Assembly (NCBI GenBank): GCA_963662895.1
Contig: OY759982.1
Span: 2,914,001 to 2,978,000 of the forward strand
Direction of reading: 5' to 3'
From: GWE2-42-39 sp963662895
GTDB lineage: Bacteria; Bacteroidota; Bacteroidia; Bacteroidales; Prolixibacteraceae
Length of the DNA stretch: 64,000 nucleotides
In this document: one piece after another, positions 17,883 to 28,400 of the stretch
How the letters are laid out: each line of letters begins with the position of its first letter
How positions within the stretch are numbered: the first letter of the stretch is position 1
Made by a program: the position numbers and the translations under genes
Notes under the pieces: generated by a model
Told to the model about the DNA's origin: nothing
Databases searched by the model: none
What the model saw: only the letters and a program-made list of their open reading frames with translations

Positions 17883-19058
17883 TTACTTTTTAATAAAACG
17901 ATATACTTTAACTGAATGAGGAGGCATTTTAACCATAAAAATGCTATTATTTGTTTTCAGGTCTTTATGTTCCCACAAATCGCGTACTTTATAATCTTTT
18001 AGTTCATAAGGATATGTGTACCAATAATTATCGCTCGTTTTTAACAGGGAGACTAAATTAACCTGAACTTCCTTTTCTTCATCGCTCCGGTTTAGCAGGC
18101 AGATTGCTTTTTCGTCGTTTTCCAGCGCTCTTCCCCATATTTCATAATCGCCGTTATCACGATAGCAGGAGGCTTGTTGTCCCACGGGATCCTGATTAAT
18201 GGCAATCAATTCGCTGTTTGTCAGTATTTCTTTTGTTTCATCCGACATATTCGCGAGGTCGTTCCCTGCCATCAGCGGGGCAGCCAGCATGCACCACATC
18301 GAAAAATGAGTCCTGTATTCCTCGGTAGTCATCCCTCCATTTCCTATTTCCAGCATATCGGGGTCGTTCCAATGTCCCGGACCGGCATATTTAGCCAGTT
18401 CCCTTTCTTTATCTACAATATCGATCATTGCATCCCAGCGGTCGAGAATATCGCCGGTAGTACGCCACAAATGCCCAACATTTTTTGCCCATTCCCAGGG
18501 TTTTGTTGAGCCCCACTCGCAGATACTGAACACAATTGGACGACCGGCGGCATACAAGGCATCTCTCATATTTGCATAAGATGATTTTGTATCCTGAGAA
18601 GAGGTATTACACCAGTCATATTTTAGATAATCGACCCCCCACCGGGCATAGGTTCGTGCATCCTGATACTCATGACCAAGACCACCTGGACGACCGGCAC
18701 AAGTTTTACTTCCTGCACAAGAATATATTCCGAATTTTAAACCTTTTGAATGAATATAATCGGCAAGATATTTCATCCCATGAGGGAAGCGTTCCTTATC
18801 GACAATAATCTCACCGTCCTCTTCCCTACCTACCTGCCAGCAATCATCAATCACAATGTATTCGTATCCGGCATCCTGCATTCCACTACTAACCATGGCA
18901 TCTGCCATTCCCATAATTAATTCTTCCCTTACATCGCAGGCAAATTTATTCCAACTATTCCAGCCCATCGGCGGAGTTTGTGCCAATTGTTCAAATTTTT
19001 GGGCATAACTACCTAGCGAGACAAATACAAACAGTACAATTATCAATCCTATTTTCAT
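17883..19058 (-). CDS. GH27 α-galactosidase, secreted
   Basis: The 391-residue protein has a Sec signal (residues 1-19, ending SYAQ). The GH27 barrel is well conserved: TPPMGWNSWNKFACDV at 28-43, YIVIDDCWQ at 67-75, KFGIYSCAG, WGVDYLKYDWCN with Asp148 as the expected nucleophile, and HWNDPDMLEIGNGG with Asp234 as the expected acid/base. A C-terminal β-domain of about 90 residues follows. GH27 enzymes release terminal α-galactose (or rarely α-N-acetylgalactosamine) with retention. Length and motifs are normal. It sits 83 bp after the GH110 gene, giving two mechanistically different α-galactosidases side by side, which argues that the target glycan carries α-galactose in two linkages or contexts. 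Confidence 0.94.
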   Translation of the reverse strand: MKIGLIIVLFVFVSLGSYAQKFEQLAQTPPMGWNSWNKFACDVREELIMGMADAMVSSGMQDAGYEYIVIDDCWQVGREEDGEIIVDKERFPHGMKYLADYIHSKGLKFGIYSCAGSKTCAGRPGGLGHEYQDARTYARWGVDYLKYDWCNTSSQDTKSSYANMRDALYAAGRPIVFSICEWGSTKPWEWAKNVGHLWRTTGDILDRWDAMIDIVDKERELAKYAGPGHWNDPDMLEIGNGGMTTEEYRTHFSMWCMLAAPLMAGNDLANMSDETKEILTNSELIAINQDPVGQQASCYRDNGDYEIWGRALENDEKAICLLNRSDEEKEVQVNLVSLLKTSDNYWYTYPYELKDYKVRDLWEHKDLKTNNSIFMVKMPPHSVKVYRFIKK

Positions 19059-19141
19059 GCGTAATGATCTTAAAAATTATTTTATATTAATATTTTAATC
19101 ACTATTTGTTTCCAAATTTGCAGTAACTATAACCTGCTTTT

Positions 19142-20932
19142 TCAGTTCATCAATATTTTATCCATACATCCATCTGCTATAGTTTTCGCAGACTCTGAAG
19201 AACATCGGGTTGCGAATATTTTCACATTTTCCGAATAAACTACCCGTATCGCTTTTTTACAACCGGCAATCTCATTATTTCGGACGATCACATCTTTCGC
19301 TCCGGAAATAAAAATACCCGTTTCTGCATCTTCTCCTTCAATGATGTTTCCCTCTATTAGCAAATGCTTATGTAATCCAGGGGCATCTGTTTTCTCAGCT
19401 CCTACATTAACAGTTATCCCACATGCCCACTCAATTCCTTCTAAACTTGCTCCGCAACGGAGTATCCGGTTATTACGAATCGTTACATCCTCTGAAGCAG
19501 GTCCTTCATGCCAGTCCCCTTCTGCTCCTATATGAATACCAGATCCTGTTGATTCCCTAATCAGATTGTTTTCAATCAGTACCTTTCTTGCTTTTATCAG
19601 AAATCCCCGGGACCGGTTAGACATTACAGAACAACCAACAATTTCGACCCTGGGTAATCGGGTTACATCGATTAAGTAATAATTTTCAATATCAGAGGGT
19701 AACTTTTCCTCAAAGGAAACATGGGTAAAAAGTTCAGCAATATTATTTTCGACCTTCTTAACGATAACCTTTTTCACTACTTCCAGCGTTTGTCTTCTGA
19801 CCAGTTCCATCGTATCCGCTACATCCGGGAAATCCAATACCTGAGCATGCCAGTCTGCCCCTTTCAGAACCAGATTATAGCCATCGCCCACAGATGGCTT
19901 CCTGATTGTCAGGTAATAGTTATGAATGTTAACAGCATCATCTCCATGTCCTTCGAACTGACAATTTCGATAACGGATATATCCTTTACACGAGGTAAAA
20001 TGGGTCGCATCTGTGTTGACAGACATCCTCTGACCTGGTAACGGGACGATCCTCAGTCCATCCAATAAAATATTCTCAGAGCGGTGACCAACAATCCCCA
20101 TTCCCGGTTGAGAATGGATGGTTACATCATCCAGCCTGATATTTCCGGCTTCCAGCATTAAAATGGCAGGACGAAAATGAAAAGTCTGGGGTGACATAAT
20201 CCGAAAGCCCAACATACCCGGATCAATCTTGCAGAAAATTCTAAAAACCCCGGGAGCTATAAATTTAAATTTAGGAAAGTAGTCTTCTCTTGACAATAAC
20301 CGGTGTGCCCGGTTATCGAAATAATGAATCCGGCAAAGCGGCATTTTGTCAGTTAAACAATAGATACTATCAAATGCCACCTCATACCAATCTGATCCAA
20401 TCGATGTAATTGTCCCCTCAATATGGGGTTTTATTTTATAATCAATAGTAAGCCCATTAATAATAATATTTTCACAATTATTCAACGATACGGGTTCTCC
20501 CCATCCATCAAAAAGCAAAACAGCCCCTTGTGCTTCAACAGTAATATTATTCAATCCATTAAAATCCAGTCCTTTCGCATATGGGTAATATGGTCTGAAA
20601 ATAGAATCCTGAGGATTTCCGTTGACTTTTCCGTTAAGAATTCCCTCCTGCAGATCCATAGCCTTTTCATCCCCAAAATTGTAGATACCCGATTCAAAAT
20701 GTATAACTGTGCCGGGATGCTCCCTGCAATAGTCCATTGCTTTGCGCAAGGATTCTGCGTCGTTTTGATTGTCGTTGGGAACAGCACCAAAATCTGCAAC
20801 GGATACAGAATTCATTTTTTCCCCTCGCTCACAAGATAACAGAACAAAGAAAGTAAGAACAAAAGATAACAGGTCTCCTGATTTTCCTGATATTCTGTCA
20901 AATCTTATCTTTTTTAATAATGTTCTTTTCAT
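19142..20932 (-). CDS. GH110 α-1,3-galactosidase (parallel β-helix), lipoprotein
   Basis: The start is set at ATG 20932 (MKRTLLKKIRF), which gives a signal with lipobox VLLSC; ATG 20950 is an alternative and a longer open frame upstream has no signal-like features. The protein of about 596 residues begins its mature part with SVADFGAVPNDNQNDAESLRKA, a typical β-helix entry. The GH110 block RMSVNTDATHFTSCKG and the following FEGHGDDAVNIHNYY carry the conserved Asp residues expected at the active site. Late repeats (NNLIRESTGSGIHIG, IRNNRILRCG, IEGNIIEGED, VRNNEIAGC) are β-helix coils. GH110 enzymes are inverting exo-α-1,3-galactosidases, some active on blood-group B structures or on carrageenan and related galactans. 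It lies 164 bp after the DUF4998 gene. Confidence 0.9.
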   Translation of the reverse strand: MKRTLLKKIRFDRISGKSGDLLSFVLTFFVLLSCERGEKMNSVSVADFGAVPNDNQNDAESLRKAMDYCREHPGTVIHFESGIYNFGDEKAMDLQEGILNGKVNGNPQDSIFRPYYPYAKGLDFNGLNNITVEAQGAVLLFDGWGEPVSLNNCENIIINGLTIDYKIKPHIEGTITSIGSDWYEVAFDSIYCLTDKMPLCRIHYFDNRAHRLLSREDYFPKFKFIAPGVFRIFCKIDPGMLGFRIMSPQTFHFRPAILMLEAGNIRLDDVTIHSQPGMGIVGHRSENILLDGLRIVPLPGQRMSVNTDATHFTSCKGYIRYRNCQFEGHGDDAVNIHNYYLTIRKPSVGDGYNLVLKGADWHAQVLDFPDVADTMELVRRQTLEVVKKVIVKKVENNIAELFTHVSFEEKLPSDIENYYLIDVTRLPRVEIVGCSVMSNRSRGFLIKARKVLIENNLIRESTGSGIHIGAEGDWHEGPASEDVTIRNNRILRCGASLEGIEWACGITVNVGAEKTDAPGLHKHLLIEGNIIEGEDAETGIFISGAKDVIVRNNEIAGCKKAIRVVYSENVKIFATRCSSESAKTIADGCMDKILMN

Positions 20933-20983
20933 TCCTTTTTGCCATTCCATTCTAAGAAGCTGAGCAAAAAGACAATTATTAAA

Positions 20984-21056
20984 CATGAAGCCCCGAAGAC
21001 ACAAAAAATAAATATTTATAAAACAATACTTTATGCCTTGGAGTCTTCGTGTTTTA
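20984..21056. repeat. Degenerate inverted repeat of CACGAAGAC type
   Basis: The intergenic sequence before the GH110 gene has two arms, CCCCGAAGACACAAAAA on the plus strand and, read from the other strand, AAAACACGAAGACTCCAAGG. They share CGAAGAC and are inverted, with 7 bp (20994-21000 and 21043-21049) able to pair around a 42-nt AT-rich loop. The arms resemble a short repeated motif I recall from intergenic DNA of many Bacteroidota genomes. Function is unknown; it might act as an RNA hairpin between the DUF4998 and GH110 genes. Confidence 0.45.
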
Positions 21057-21096
21057 AGTTGTTTTTTTATCTTTTTGCACAGTCTCAAAAACATAA

Positions 21097-22236
21097 TCAA
21101 TACTTTCCGTAAAGAAATATCTCAGAAATACTGGTATAGGTAACCCGGTTACTATCAGTCAATACCAGTTTCAGATAGCGTTTTGTTGTCACTACAGAAT
21201 TAAAACTAACAGTAAGCAAATCTGCATCTGAAGAGAAAACTCCTTCACCTATCTTTTCCCAGGATGAAGCATTGGGGTCAGAATCATCGCTCGTCCAGTA
21301 TTGAACCGTATTAGCATCAGTATTTCCAGGCCTCCAGGTTTCAATTTTGATAACATTTTTTGCCTCGTTCAGGTCAATAATAGCCCAGTGAGGCAGAGGA
21401 GCCGCACCATCGCTATACGACGAATGCCAGTAAGAATCATAATCTCCGTCAAGTAAAGTCTCTACACCACCTCCGTCATCAGGCTGCTGGTCGGAACAAG
21501 AAATTACGCTCCATCCTGTTCTATCGTATTTAAACGTGGAAGGAAACTGAATATCACTTTGCTCCCATTCCAACGCAAAAGTATCAATTGCTCCTTCTTC
21601 AGGAATATATAAAGAACGGAAATCAAAAGAAGATCCGCCCTCTACATTCGGGCATATAATCTCATCGTCATCTGCAGGCATCACAACAACTACACGATCA
21701 TCACTGGTTTTTGACTTATAGCGAACCTGTACTTCCACTAAGTCTTCCGCTGCTGAATACCAGTCAATAATGCCATCAGTACCAGACATCGTTGCCGATC
21801 TGACTTTCCGCTGTGACAGGCTTTCTTTATAAGAATCGCCGTAGGATGTTCCAAAATCGGTCATTTCTAATGAAGAATTACCATATTGATCAGTGGTCTT
21901 CACATAGAATGTATAGGCTTTTTCAGACATATTTTCCAAAATTACTTCACTGCTGTCCAAACCTGTTCCCGGGGTTACCGGAATAATCAACGAATCAGCA
22001 TAACTATTCCAATACAGATCTACCGATGTAACATTCGGTGAATTATACAGCCAGAAACGGAACTTAATCCTTCCTTTTCCGGCATAAAAAGCAATAGAAT
22101 CCGGTTTGGGGGCATATATTATTTCCCCTCCTTTGATATATTCTTTATGTACATCCATCATATCCTCGCATGATATCAATATTGACAACAACGCGAAAAC
22201 AAATAATGAGCTATATATTCTTTTCCAATTTTTCAT
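21097..22236 (-). CDS. DUF4998 and discoidin-like surface lipoprotein
   Basis: The 379-residue protein has lipobox LSILISC (Cys23). Residues about 30-225 match the DUF4998 pattern of PUL-encoded lipoproteins: AGKGRIKFRFWLYNSPNVTSV, YWNSYADSLIIPV, AYTFYVKTTDQYGNSS and SGTDGIIDWYSAAEDLVEVQVRY, which look like two fibronectin-type β-sandwiches. The last 140 residues are an F5/8-type carbohydrate-binding domain (ETLLDGDYDSYWHSSYSDG, HWAIIDLNEAKNVIKIETWRP, TTKRYLKLVLTD). It follows the DUF4959-like gene by 44 bp and is the second of two surface lipoproteins encoded right after SusD. The likely role is glycan capture at the outer membrane. Confidence 0.82.
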   Translation of the reverse strand: MKNWKRIYSSLFVFALLSILISCEDMMDVHKEYIKGGEIIYAPKPDSIAFYAGKGRIKFRFWLYNSPNVTSVDLYWNSYADSLIIPVTPGTGLDSSEVILENMSEKAYTFYVKTTDQYGNSSLEMTDFGTSYGDSYKESLSQRKVRSATMSGTDGIIDWYSAAEDLVEVQVRYKSKTSDDRVVVVMPADDDEIICPNVEGGSSFDFRSLYIPEEGAIDTFALEWEQSDIQFPSTFKYDRTGWSVISCSDQQPDDGGGVETLLDGDYDSYWHSSYSDGAAPLPHWAIIDLNEAKNVIKIETWRPGNTDANTVQYWTSDDSDPNASSWEKIGEGVFSSDADLLTVSFNSVVTTKRYLKLVLTDSNRVTYTSISEIFLYGKY

Positions 22237-22280
22237 GTGATTAAAATGTTTGTTTATACATCCAAGCTTATTCCTTCACA

Positions 22281-23459
22281 TTAATTAGCCTCAGAACCAT
22301 ACATCGTTACTTCGGCAATATGGGTAAATGTAGATGACCCCCATGTATCCAGAATTTTAATTCTAATGTAGCGGAAATCTCCTGCATCCACATCCACTGT
22401 AAATTCATGTCCTGCCTCTAATGCTGCAATATCAGCATCAGTATTAGTTCCCACAGGTAAGCCAGATGGTTTTACAATTGTACAATCCATAATTTTTGTC
22501 CACTCGCTCCAGTCGCCACTCATGCCGGGAGCATCAGCACGTCCGTACACTTCAAAACCTTTGGGATTTCCCCAGGCATATTCACAGTCATCATCCCACT
22601 GCCAAATTACAAGACGACTTAGTTTGGCCGTTACCCCGAGATCTATCGTAAAGGCTCCGGGCAACACTCCTACAGGTGAATGCCCGATGGTCGACACATC
22701 ATCATCGATGATACCCAATGAAGTTCCTTCCCAATTATTCCAACTGGAAATATCATTCGCTAATTTTATAAAAGACCATTTCGTTTTGTCCAGTTTCTTT
22801 TCGTAAAGCGGAGTTAATTTTCGCCCCGCTGGGAAAATGGTATCGGAAACGTTCTCCCAAAGATCAGATACAATAACACCAAAAGTTGTTGGTTCTGCAT
22901 TAAACCCGCGCAGCGAATACGTTGCAGTATCATCCTGAGAGGTAAGCACCTTATAGGTTTGAAGTACCCCGACTGAATCATCTGCCAGAAATTCCAATGA
23001 CAATACATCTTTATCAGGATTTAGCCAGTTGAAACGTGCTCCGCCAAAATCAGTTTTTATTTCCATCGAGTTGTAAGCCTTTTTTAGTGCCGATTCCAAA
23101 GGGGTAAAAGTAACTTCCACGGGGTCAGACATTTCTCCGCCACGATTCATCGAATAGAGCATTGCTGCATGTTCCTCAACATCAGTATATCCCTGTATTT
23201 CAATATTATTTTCATAGAATGAAGAAACCAGTTCTTTGGTTTTACCGTTAGTCAGTGTATATACCGCTTTTACCGCAAGTAAATCTTCTTCTTCAGGTAT
23301 CCGGTAATTAATCTGCACACCTCCTGGTATTTCTTCTGTCTGAATATCAGTTACCACAGAAGGTTTCCCGTTACTTCCCGTAATAGGGGAAAGCTCCTTT
23401 TCGTTACAGGCACTTAGTACAAACAGAAAAGCTACAAGTGTTATAAATGTTTTTTTCAT
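22281..23459 (-). CDS. DUF4959/DUF5126/DUF5000-type surface glycan-binding lipoprotein
   Basis: The 392-residue protein has lipobox LFVLSAC (Cys18). Three domains are suggested. One is a first β-sandwich (GSNGKPSVVTDIQTEEIPGGVQINYRIPEEEDL, DUF4959-like, about 25-120). A second sandwich follows (about 125-230, DFGGARFNWLNPDKDVLSLEF). The third is a C-terminal discoidin-like domain (SIGLI-type boundary, then VLPGAFTIDLGVTAKLSRLVIWQWDDD and DVDAGDFRYIRIKILDTWGSS). This triple arrangement is common for the lipoprotein encoded next to SusD in Bacteroidota PULs. It lies 36 bp after susD, so it is probably made stoichiometrically with the transporter and holds the glycan at the cell surface. Domain names are from pattern memory. 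Confidence 0.85.
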   Translation of the reverse strand: MKKTFITLVAFLFVLSACNEKELSPITGSNGKPSVVTDIQTEEIPGGVQINYRIPEEEDLLAVKAVYTLTNGKTKELVSSFYENNIEIQGYTDVEEHAAMLYSMNRGGEMSDPVEVTFTPLESALKKAYNSMEIKTDFGGARFNWLNPDKDVLSLEFLADDSVGVLQTYKVLTSQDDTATYSLRGFNAEPTTFGVIVSDLWENVSDTIFPAGRKLTPLYEKKLDKTKWSFIKLANDISSWNNWEGTSLGIIDDDVSTIGHSPVGVLPGAFTIDLGVTAKLSRLVIWQWDDDCEYAWGNPKGFEVYGRADAPGMSGDWSEWTKIMDCTIVKPSGLPVGTNTDADIAALEAGHEFTVDVDAGDFRYIRIKILDTWGSSTFTHIAEVTMYGSEAN

Positions 23460-23495
23460 ACGTCAATAGATTTTTCTTATTACCAAAATAATTTA

Positions 23496-25412
23496 TTACC
23501 AACCCGGGTTCTGAACCAAATTTGGATTATTAATTATATCACTCTCGGGAATTGGAGCAAAATAGTTTTTAAAAGAAAAAGTCTGGTTATAAATTGTTGT
23601 TACTGTATAATATTCATTTACATCCGATTTAGTAACATCCCATCCTTTTACCGGACCATTCTGTTCATCCATCGCAGTCATCCATCGCCGACTATCCCAA
23701 AAATATGCACCTTCACATGCCAGTTCTACAGCACGCTCTCTATGTATGATTTCACGCATTCCTGCCTTGGTCTTTGGTTTATCAGGATATATTGAATGAT
23801 CTTTCCAACTTTCCACAACACCATCCAGCCCGGCACGTTCCCTTACCATATCAATATATTGATAAACCTGTTCATCAGGCGCATCTTTCATTTCATTCAA
23901 TGCCTCTGCATAGAATAACAACAAATCAGCAAAACGCATATCCGGGAAAGGATACTTTTCATAAGCTACGGAATTTCTATCCTGATAACTGGTATTAACA
24001 GAAACCAGTTTCTTACAAAAATAACCGGTAGCATTATAATCGCCGGGTTGGAAAACCGAAGAATATTCGCCATAACGGTCTTTCGGATATAAACATTCTG
24101 CATCATCGTCCGGCTCGTTTATGTAGGAGTTTCCATACCACTTTCCACGGTCGAAGCCCAAAGTGGAATAAAACCTCGGTTCCCTGTCAAAGTTCAATGC
24201 AGCGGTCTGTTCTCCCTTCTGAATATAATAACGATGATCATCGTCTCCTGTACGCAGTTCGTACCGGTTTGCGTAATCATATTCCGCATCCTCATCAACA
24301 GGAACACCATTATCAGAATAAAATTTTTCAACAACATTAAGCGGGATACTCATATTTCCGGTTGTAGTTTGCTGGGTTGCTACCTCAAACCTTGGAATAC
24401 ATTCCTCCTGTACCCCTTCATCTATCCCCCAGGAGGTAGATCCCCATATCAGCTCACAGTTCCAACGTTCACTAATGGCATGACGCAAAGTATTTACCAA
24501 ATAAGTTTCATCAGACAATGTTTTTGACGTTACATAATCACTCTGCTGATACAAACGAATTCCACAGATATTACAAACCGTAATCGCAGAATCACAAGCT
24601 TCGGCAGCTCTCTTCCAACGCCCGGCATCATAGGCCTGGTTAAAAAACGGTTCACCGTTATAATCCAGAAAACTGTTGTAATCGGTATTCCCGTTAAAAA
24701 GCGGGCTTGCCCAATATATCAGGACTTTTGCTTTAAGAAAACAGGCTACTGCCTGGGTAAAACGCCCCAGTTCTGTGGTTTTGTTCTGAATCTGAACAGG
24801 AAGCGCCTCGCTATCAATCACTTCCTCCAATAACTCAACAATATAAGTAAAAGTATCATCTACCTTTTCCCTGTAAACCCTTACATTATCCGTTGATTCG
24901 TTAATTTCCATATTTTCTTTCAAAGGACAGACCGGCCCGTAATAACATAGCAAATAAAAATGCAGATATGCTTTGATTGTTTTAACCTCAGCTATCCACC
25001 GATTCTTTTCGTATGTTTCCAAATCACCCACATTACTAATATTCGCTAAAAAGACATTACAGTTATTAATTCCTGCATACAGGTTGCGTACCGGCTCTCC
25101 GGTTGCACTCCAGTAATTGAAATATGTTTCGGTAGCACTGTCATATCCCCGTGCAGCCATCATCCCCCCATCGGTATTCTCCTGATTAAATATCATTTCC
25201 ATTGCACCAAACATGGCGGGATTCTCATTCCAACCTCCTAATTTTGGCATACTCCAATAACAGGTTGCCAGATACTGTTCTGCCGTGTAACGATTCGAAA
25301 AAGCATCGTCAAGTGTTGCGGTATTATCCGGAACAACATCCAGGTAATCGCATGAAGACAACACAGCCAACGGTATCAGTACTAATAAAAAATATCGAAT
25401 AATTTTTTTCAT
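23496..25412 (-). CDS. SusD/RagB family glycan-binding lipoprotein (PUL 1)
   Basis: The start is taken at ATG 25412 (MKKIIRYFLL), three codons inside a TTG-initiated frame, because it gives a compact signal with lipobox VLSSC. The mature protein begins DYLDVVPDNTATLDDAFSNRYTAEQYLATCYW, the classic SusD N-terminus. TPR-like helices follow (AEVKTIKAYLHFYLLCYYGPV, ACFLKAKVLIYWASPLFNG). The C-terminal block MREIIHRERAVELACEGAYFWDSRRW and the ending FAPIPESDIINNPNLVQNPGW are diagnostic. SusD forms the lid over SusC and gates glycan entry through the outer membrane. It lies 45 bp downstream of susC in the expected order. Confidence 0.97.
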   Translation of the reverse strand: MKKIIRYFLLVLIPLAVLSSCDYLDVVPDNTATLDDAFSNRYTAEQYLATCYWSMPKLGGWNENPAMFGAMEMIFNQENTDGGMMAARGYDSATETYFNYWSATGEPVRNLYAGINNCNVFLANISNVGDLETYEKNRWIAEVKTIKAYLHFYLLCYYGPVCPLKENMEINESTDNVRVYREKVDDTFTYIVELLEEVIDSEALPVQIQNKTTELGRFTQAVACFLKAKVLIYWASPLFNGNTDYNSFLDYNGEPFFNQAYDAGRWKRAAEACDSAITVCNICGIRLYQQSDYVTSKTLSDETYLVNTLRHAISERWNCELIWGSTSWGIDEGVQEECIPRFEVATQQTTTGNMSIPLNVVEKFYSDNGVPVDEDAEYDYANRYELRTGDDDHRYYIQKGEQTAALNFDREPRFYSTLGFDRGKWYGNSYINEPDDDAECLYPKDRYGEYSSVFQPGDYNATGYFCKKLVSVNTSYQDRNSVAYEKYPFPDMRFADLLLFYAEALNEMKDAPDEQVYQYIDMVRERAGLDGVVESWKDHSIYPDKPKTKAGMREIIHRERAVELACEGAYFWDSRRWMTAMDEQNGPVKGWDVTKSDVNEYYTVTTIYNQTFSFKNYFAPIPESDIINNPNLVQNPGW

Positions 25413-25466
25413 CTCTATCAATGTATTTTATTTGTATAAATGATGATTAGTTAATGATGAGCTTTT

Positions 25467-28400
25467 TTACAAACTGATATTCAGCCCAACGTTAAACACC
25501 CGTTGGATAGGATAGCCTAATCCGTCTCCTGCCATTTCCGGGTCCCAGAGTTTAAATTTGCTGAAGTAGCACAGATTGGTTCCGCTTACATATACACGCA
25601 AATTTTTTAAATACATTTTTTTCAGTAACCTTTTGGGTAAGGTATAACCAAGTTCAACAGATTTTAAACGAAGGAAGGAACCATCCTCCATAAACCATGT
25701 GCTCCTATTATCAATTTTCTTATCTTCATCTCCCGTATTATTAACAACATTGTCATGACTTAAACGCGGCCACAATGCATACGGATTAGGATTGCTTTCA
25801 GACCAGTAATCATCGGCAAAACAAGTCAGGATCGCATTATTATCAACACCCGGGGCAATTTTCTCAGCATCAATCCAAAAAGATTCACGAGCCGATCCCT
25901 GGAAGAAGAAGGAAGCATCAATGCCCTTGTATCCGGCAGAAAGGCCAAAACCGTATATTATTTCAGGCGTAGTAGGAAAGCCAATCGGAACCTTATCCAA
26001 GGTTGATATTTTCCCATCGCCGTTAACATCCCTGTACTTAATATCACCGGACATATAGGAACCGAACTGAGTCGGTGAATTTTCCACTTCAGCATCGTCA
26101 ATAAATAAACGCTCTGCAATATAGCCCCATTCTTGCTTAATAGGTTTCCCTATTTTCGACTTCCAAGGAGTTGCAGAATAATCGGGTTCTTCCCATTCTT
26201 TCACCTCACTCGTAGCATAGGTAAATGTTGCCCTTCCGGTTAGCCATAAAGTATTACTAAAATTCTTTTCGTAATTTAATTCACAATCGACTCCTTTTCC
26301 TATAGCTACTCCCAAGTTCGCACTTACATCAGGGATAATTCCCATTGTTGCAGGAGTAATTCTATCCACAAGAATATTTTTACGTTTTTCATGAAAAACT
26401 TCCAGATTGGCAGAAAGGCCATTATTCATAGTAATCTCCATTCCTATATTTGTTTTATAGGCAGTTTCCCATCCGATTTCATCATTCGCATACCGGGTTA
26501 CACTAACACCATCCGGACTATAGTTCATATTAGTACCCCAAAATACATATCTTTCAGCATCCATATCCACCTGTGAAAGATAGTAGAACCGGTCGTCATC
26601 ACTGCCAATAGCATCGTTACCTACCAATCCATACGTCGCTTTTATCTTAAATTGTTTAAAAACACTTGTCAGAGGCTTAAAAAATTCCTCGTTAGAAAGC
26701 ATCCATGCAGCCCCGACAGAAGGAAAAAATCCCCAACGGTGATTCGTTGAAAAACGTTCGGAACCATTGTATCCGAAGTTAAACTCTCCGAAATACCGGG
26801 TATCATAATTGTAAGCAAAACGTCCGGACACCCCCATGTTACGGTTAGGAAGAGAAAGCTGCAAATTCTTGGCGACTCCTGTTTTTTCCTGGCGCATGGT
26901 ATAAACCAGCAAACCGTTTACATTATTTTTATTAAAACTTTTGTTATACTCGACAGCTGTTTCCAGATAGTAAGTACTGTTTATATGACGTTCCCCCGGT
27001 TTATAGTCAATATATTCTGTTCCACTGGTAGGATTCAAACACGTTAAAGTATAGGTATTCTCTTTTAAATTATAGGAAGATATGTTATAATAAAAGGGAC
27101 TATATTGACGAGTCACATTATATTCGGAATAACGGTCCACATTAAACATAGCACGAGCCGTCAACCCCTTTACAAGCATTTTCAAATCTTGTTTTACCTC
27201 AATCTGAGCAATGGTTGTATTTTTACTGTATTCTTTATAGCCTTTTAAGCTTTCGGCATAAGGGTTTGTATAACTGCAATCGCCGTAATTACCAAAAAGA
27301 ATGTGACCTGCATAGGCATAGTTTTCATCGGGTTCATAATAAGGCTTAAACAAAACCGGATTTGACTGCATAACTTTCTCATACATCTTTGTTCCCCCGT
27401 CAATAGGGCCGGTATAGTCATCATAAGTAGTACTTAAGCGCAGTATCATTTCCGTGCTTTTCGTCAAATTAACGTTTATGTTCGAACGAAATCCATACTT
27501 TTTAAGATCAATGTTTGAATTAAAGTTATTTCGCTTGTCCACTTTTAAATCCCCGTTATCATGGGTAATATTTGCTGCCACATAATAACGGACAACTTTA
27601 CCGCCACCGCTGACACTCATGTTTACACGCTGGTTGCATACCACATCCCTGAACATTGTTTTATACCAGTCAGTTGCCGGAAAGATATCAGGATAAAGCC
27701 CTTTCTCTGTCATGGTAATCTTTTCCTGATCATACAACGATAATCCTGAAGCATTCCGCGTTTTTACAGCTTCATTCTGCATCTTCATAAACGTAACCGG
27801 GTCGGCAACATCTACCCTTTTGGTCGGCATCGAAAAAGAATTTTCAATCCGGACATTAATTTTTGCCTTACCTTCAACACCTTCTTTTGTAGTTACAGCT
27901 ATTACCCCATTAGCACCACGGGCTCCGTAAAGGGCAGTTGCCGTGGCATCTTTCATAATGGAGAAATTGGCAATATCATCGGTATTTAAACGCGCTAAAT
28001 CATCAGTACTCAATTCCACCCCGTCAATCAGGATTAAAGGGTCTTTTTTAGCTTCCGCACCAAAAGTTGTGATACCACGAATAAAGAAACTTGCATTGTC
28101 CTCTCCTGGTTCTCCACTTCGCTGGTAAGAAATCAAACCGGATACTCTACCAGCAAAAGCAGTTGTCAGGTTACTGCTTGGAACTTTTAATTCATCTGCT
28201 TTAATCGTGGTAATTGAAGCAAGTACACTCTCCTTTTTCTGTTTTCCGAACGCAACAACTGTAACATCTTCCAACTCCTGAGATTTTTCTTTCATTTTAA
28301 TATTAATCTTCTCCTGTCTCTCCACATCAACAATCTGACTTTCCATCCCAATAAACGAAAAGACAAGTTTATCCGTTGGCTCGGCATCTATAGAATATGT

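Noticed and set aside
21000..21100. N-terminal extension of the GH110 protein up to 21100
   Set aside because: It would start with TTG, crosses an intergenic palindromic element, and places the lipoprotein signal about 56 residues inside the protein; the ATG at 20932 is far more plausible.
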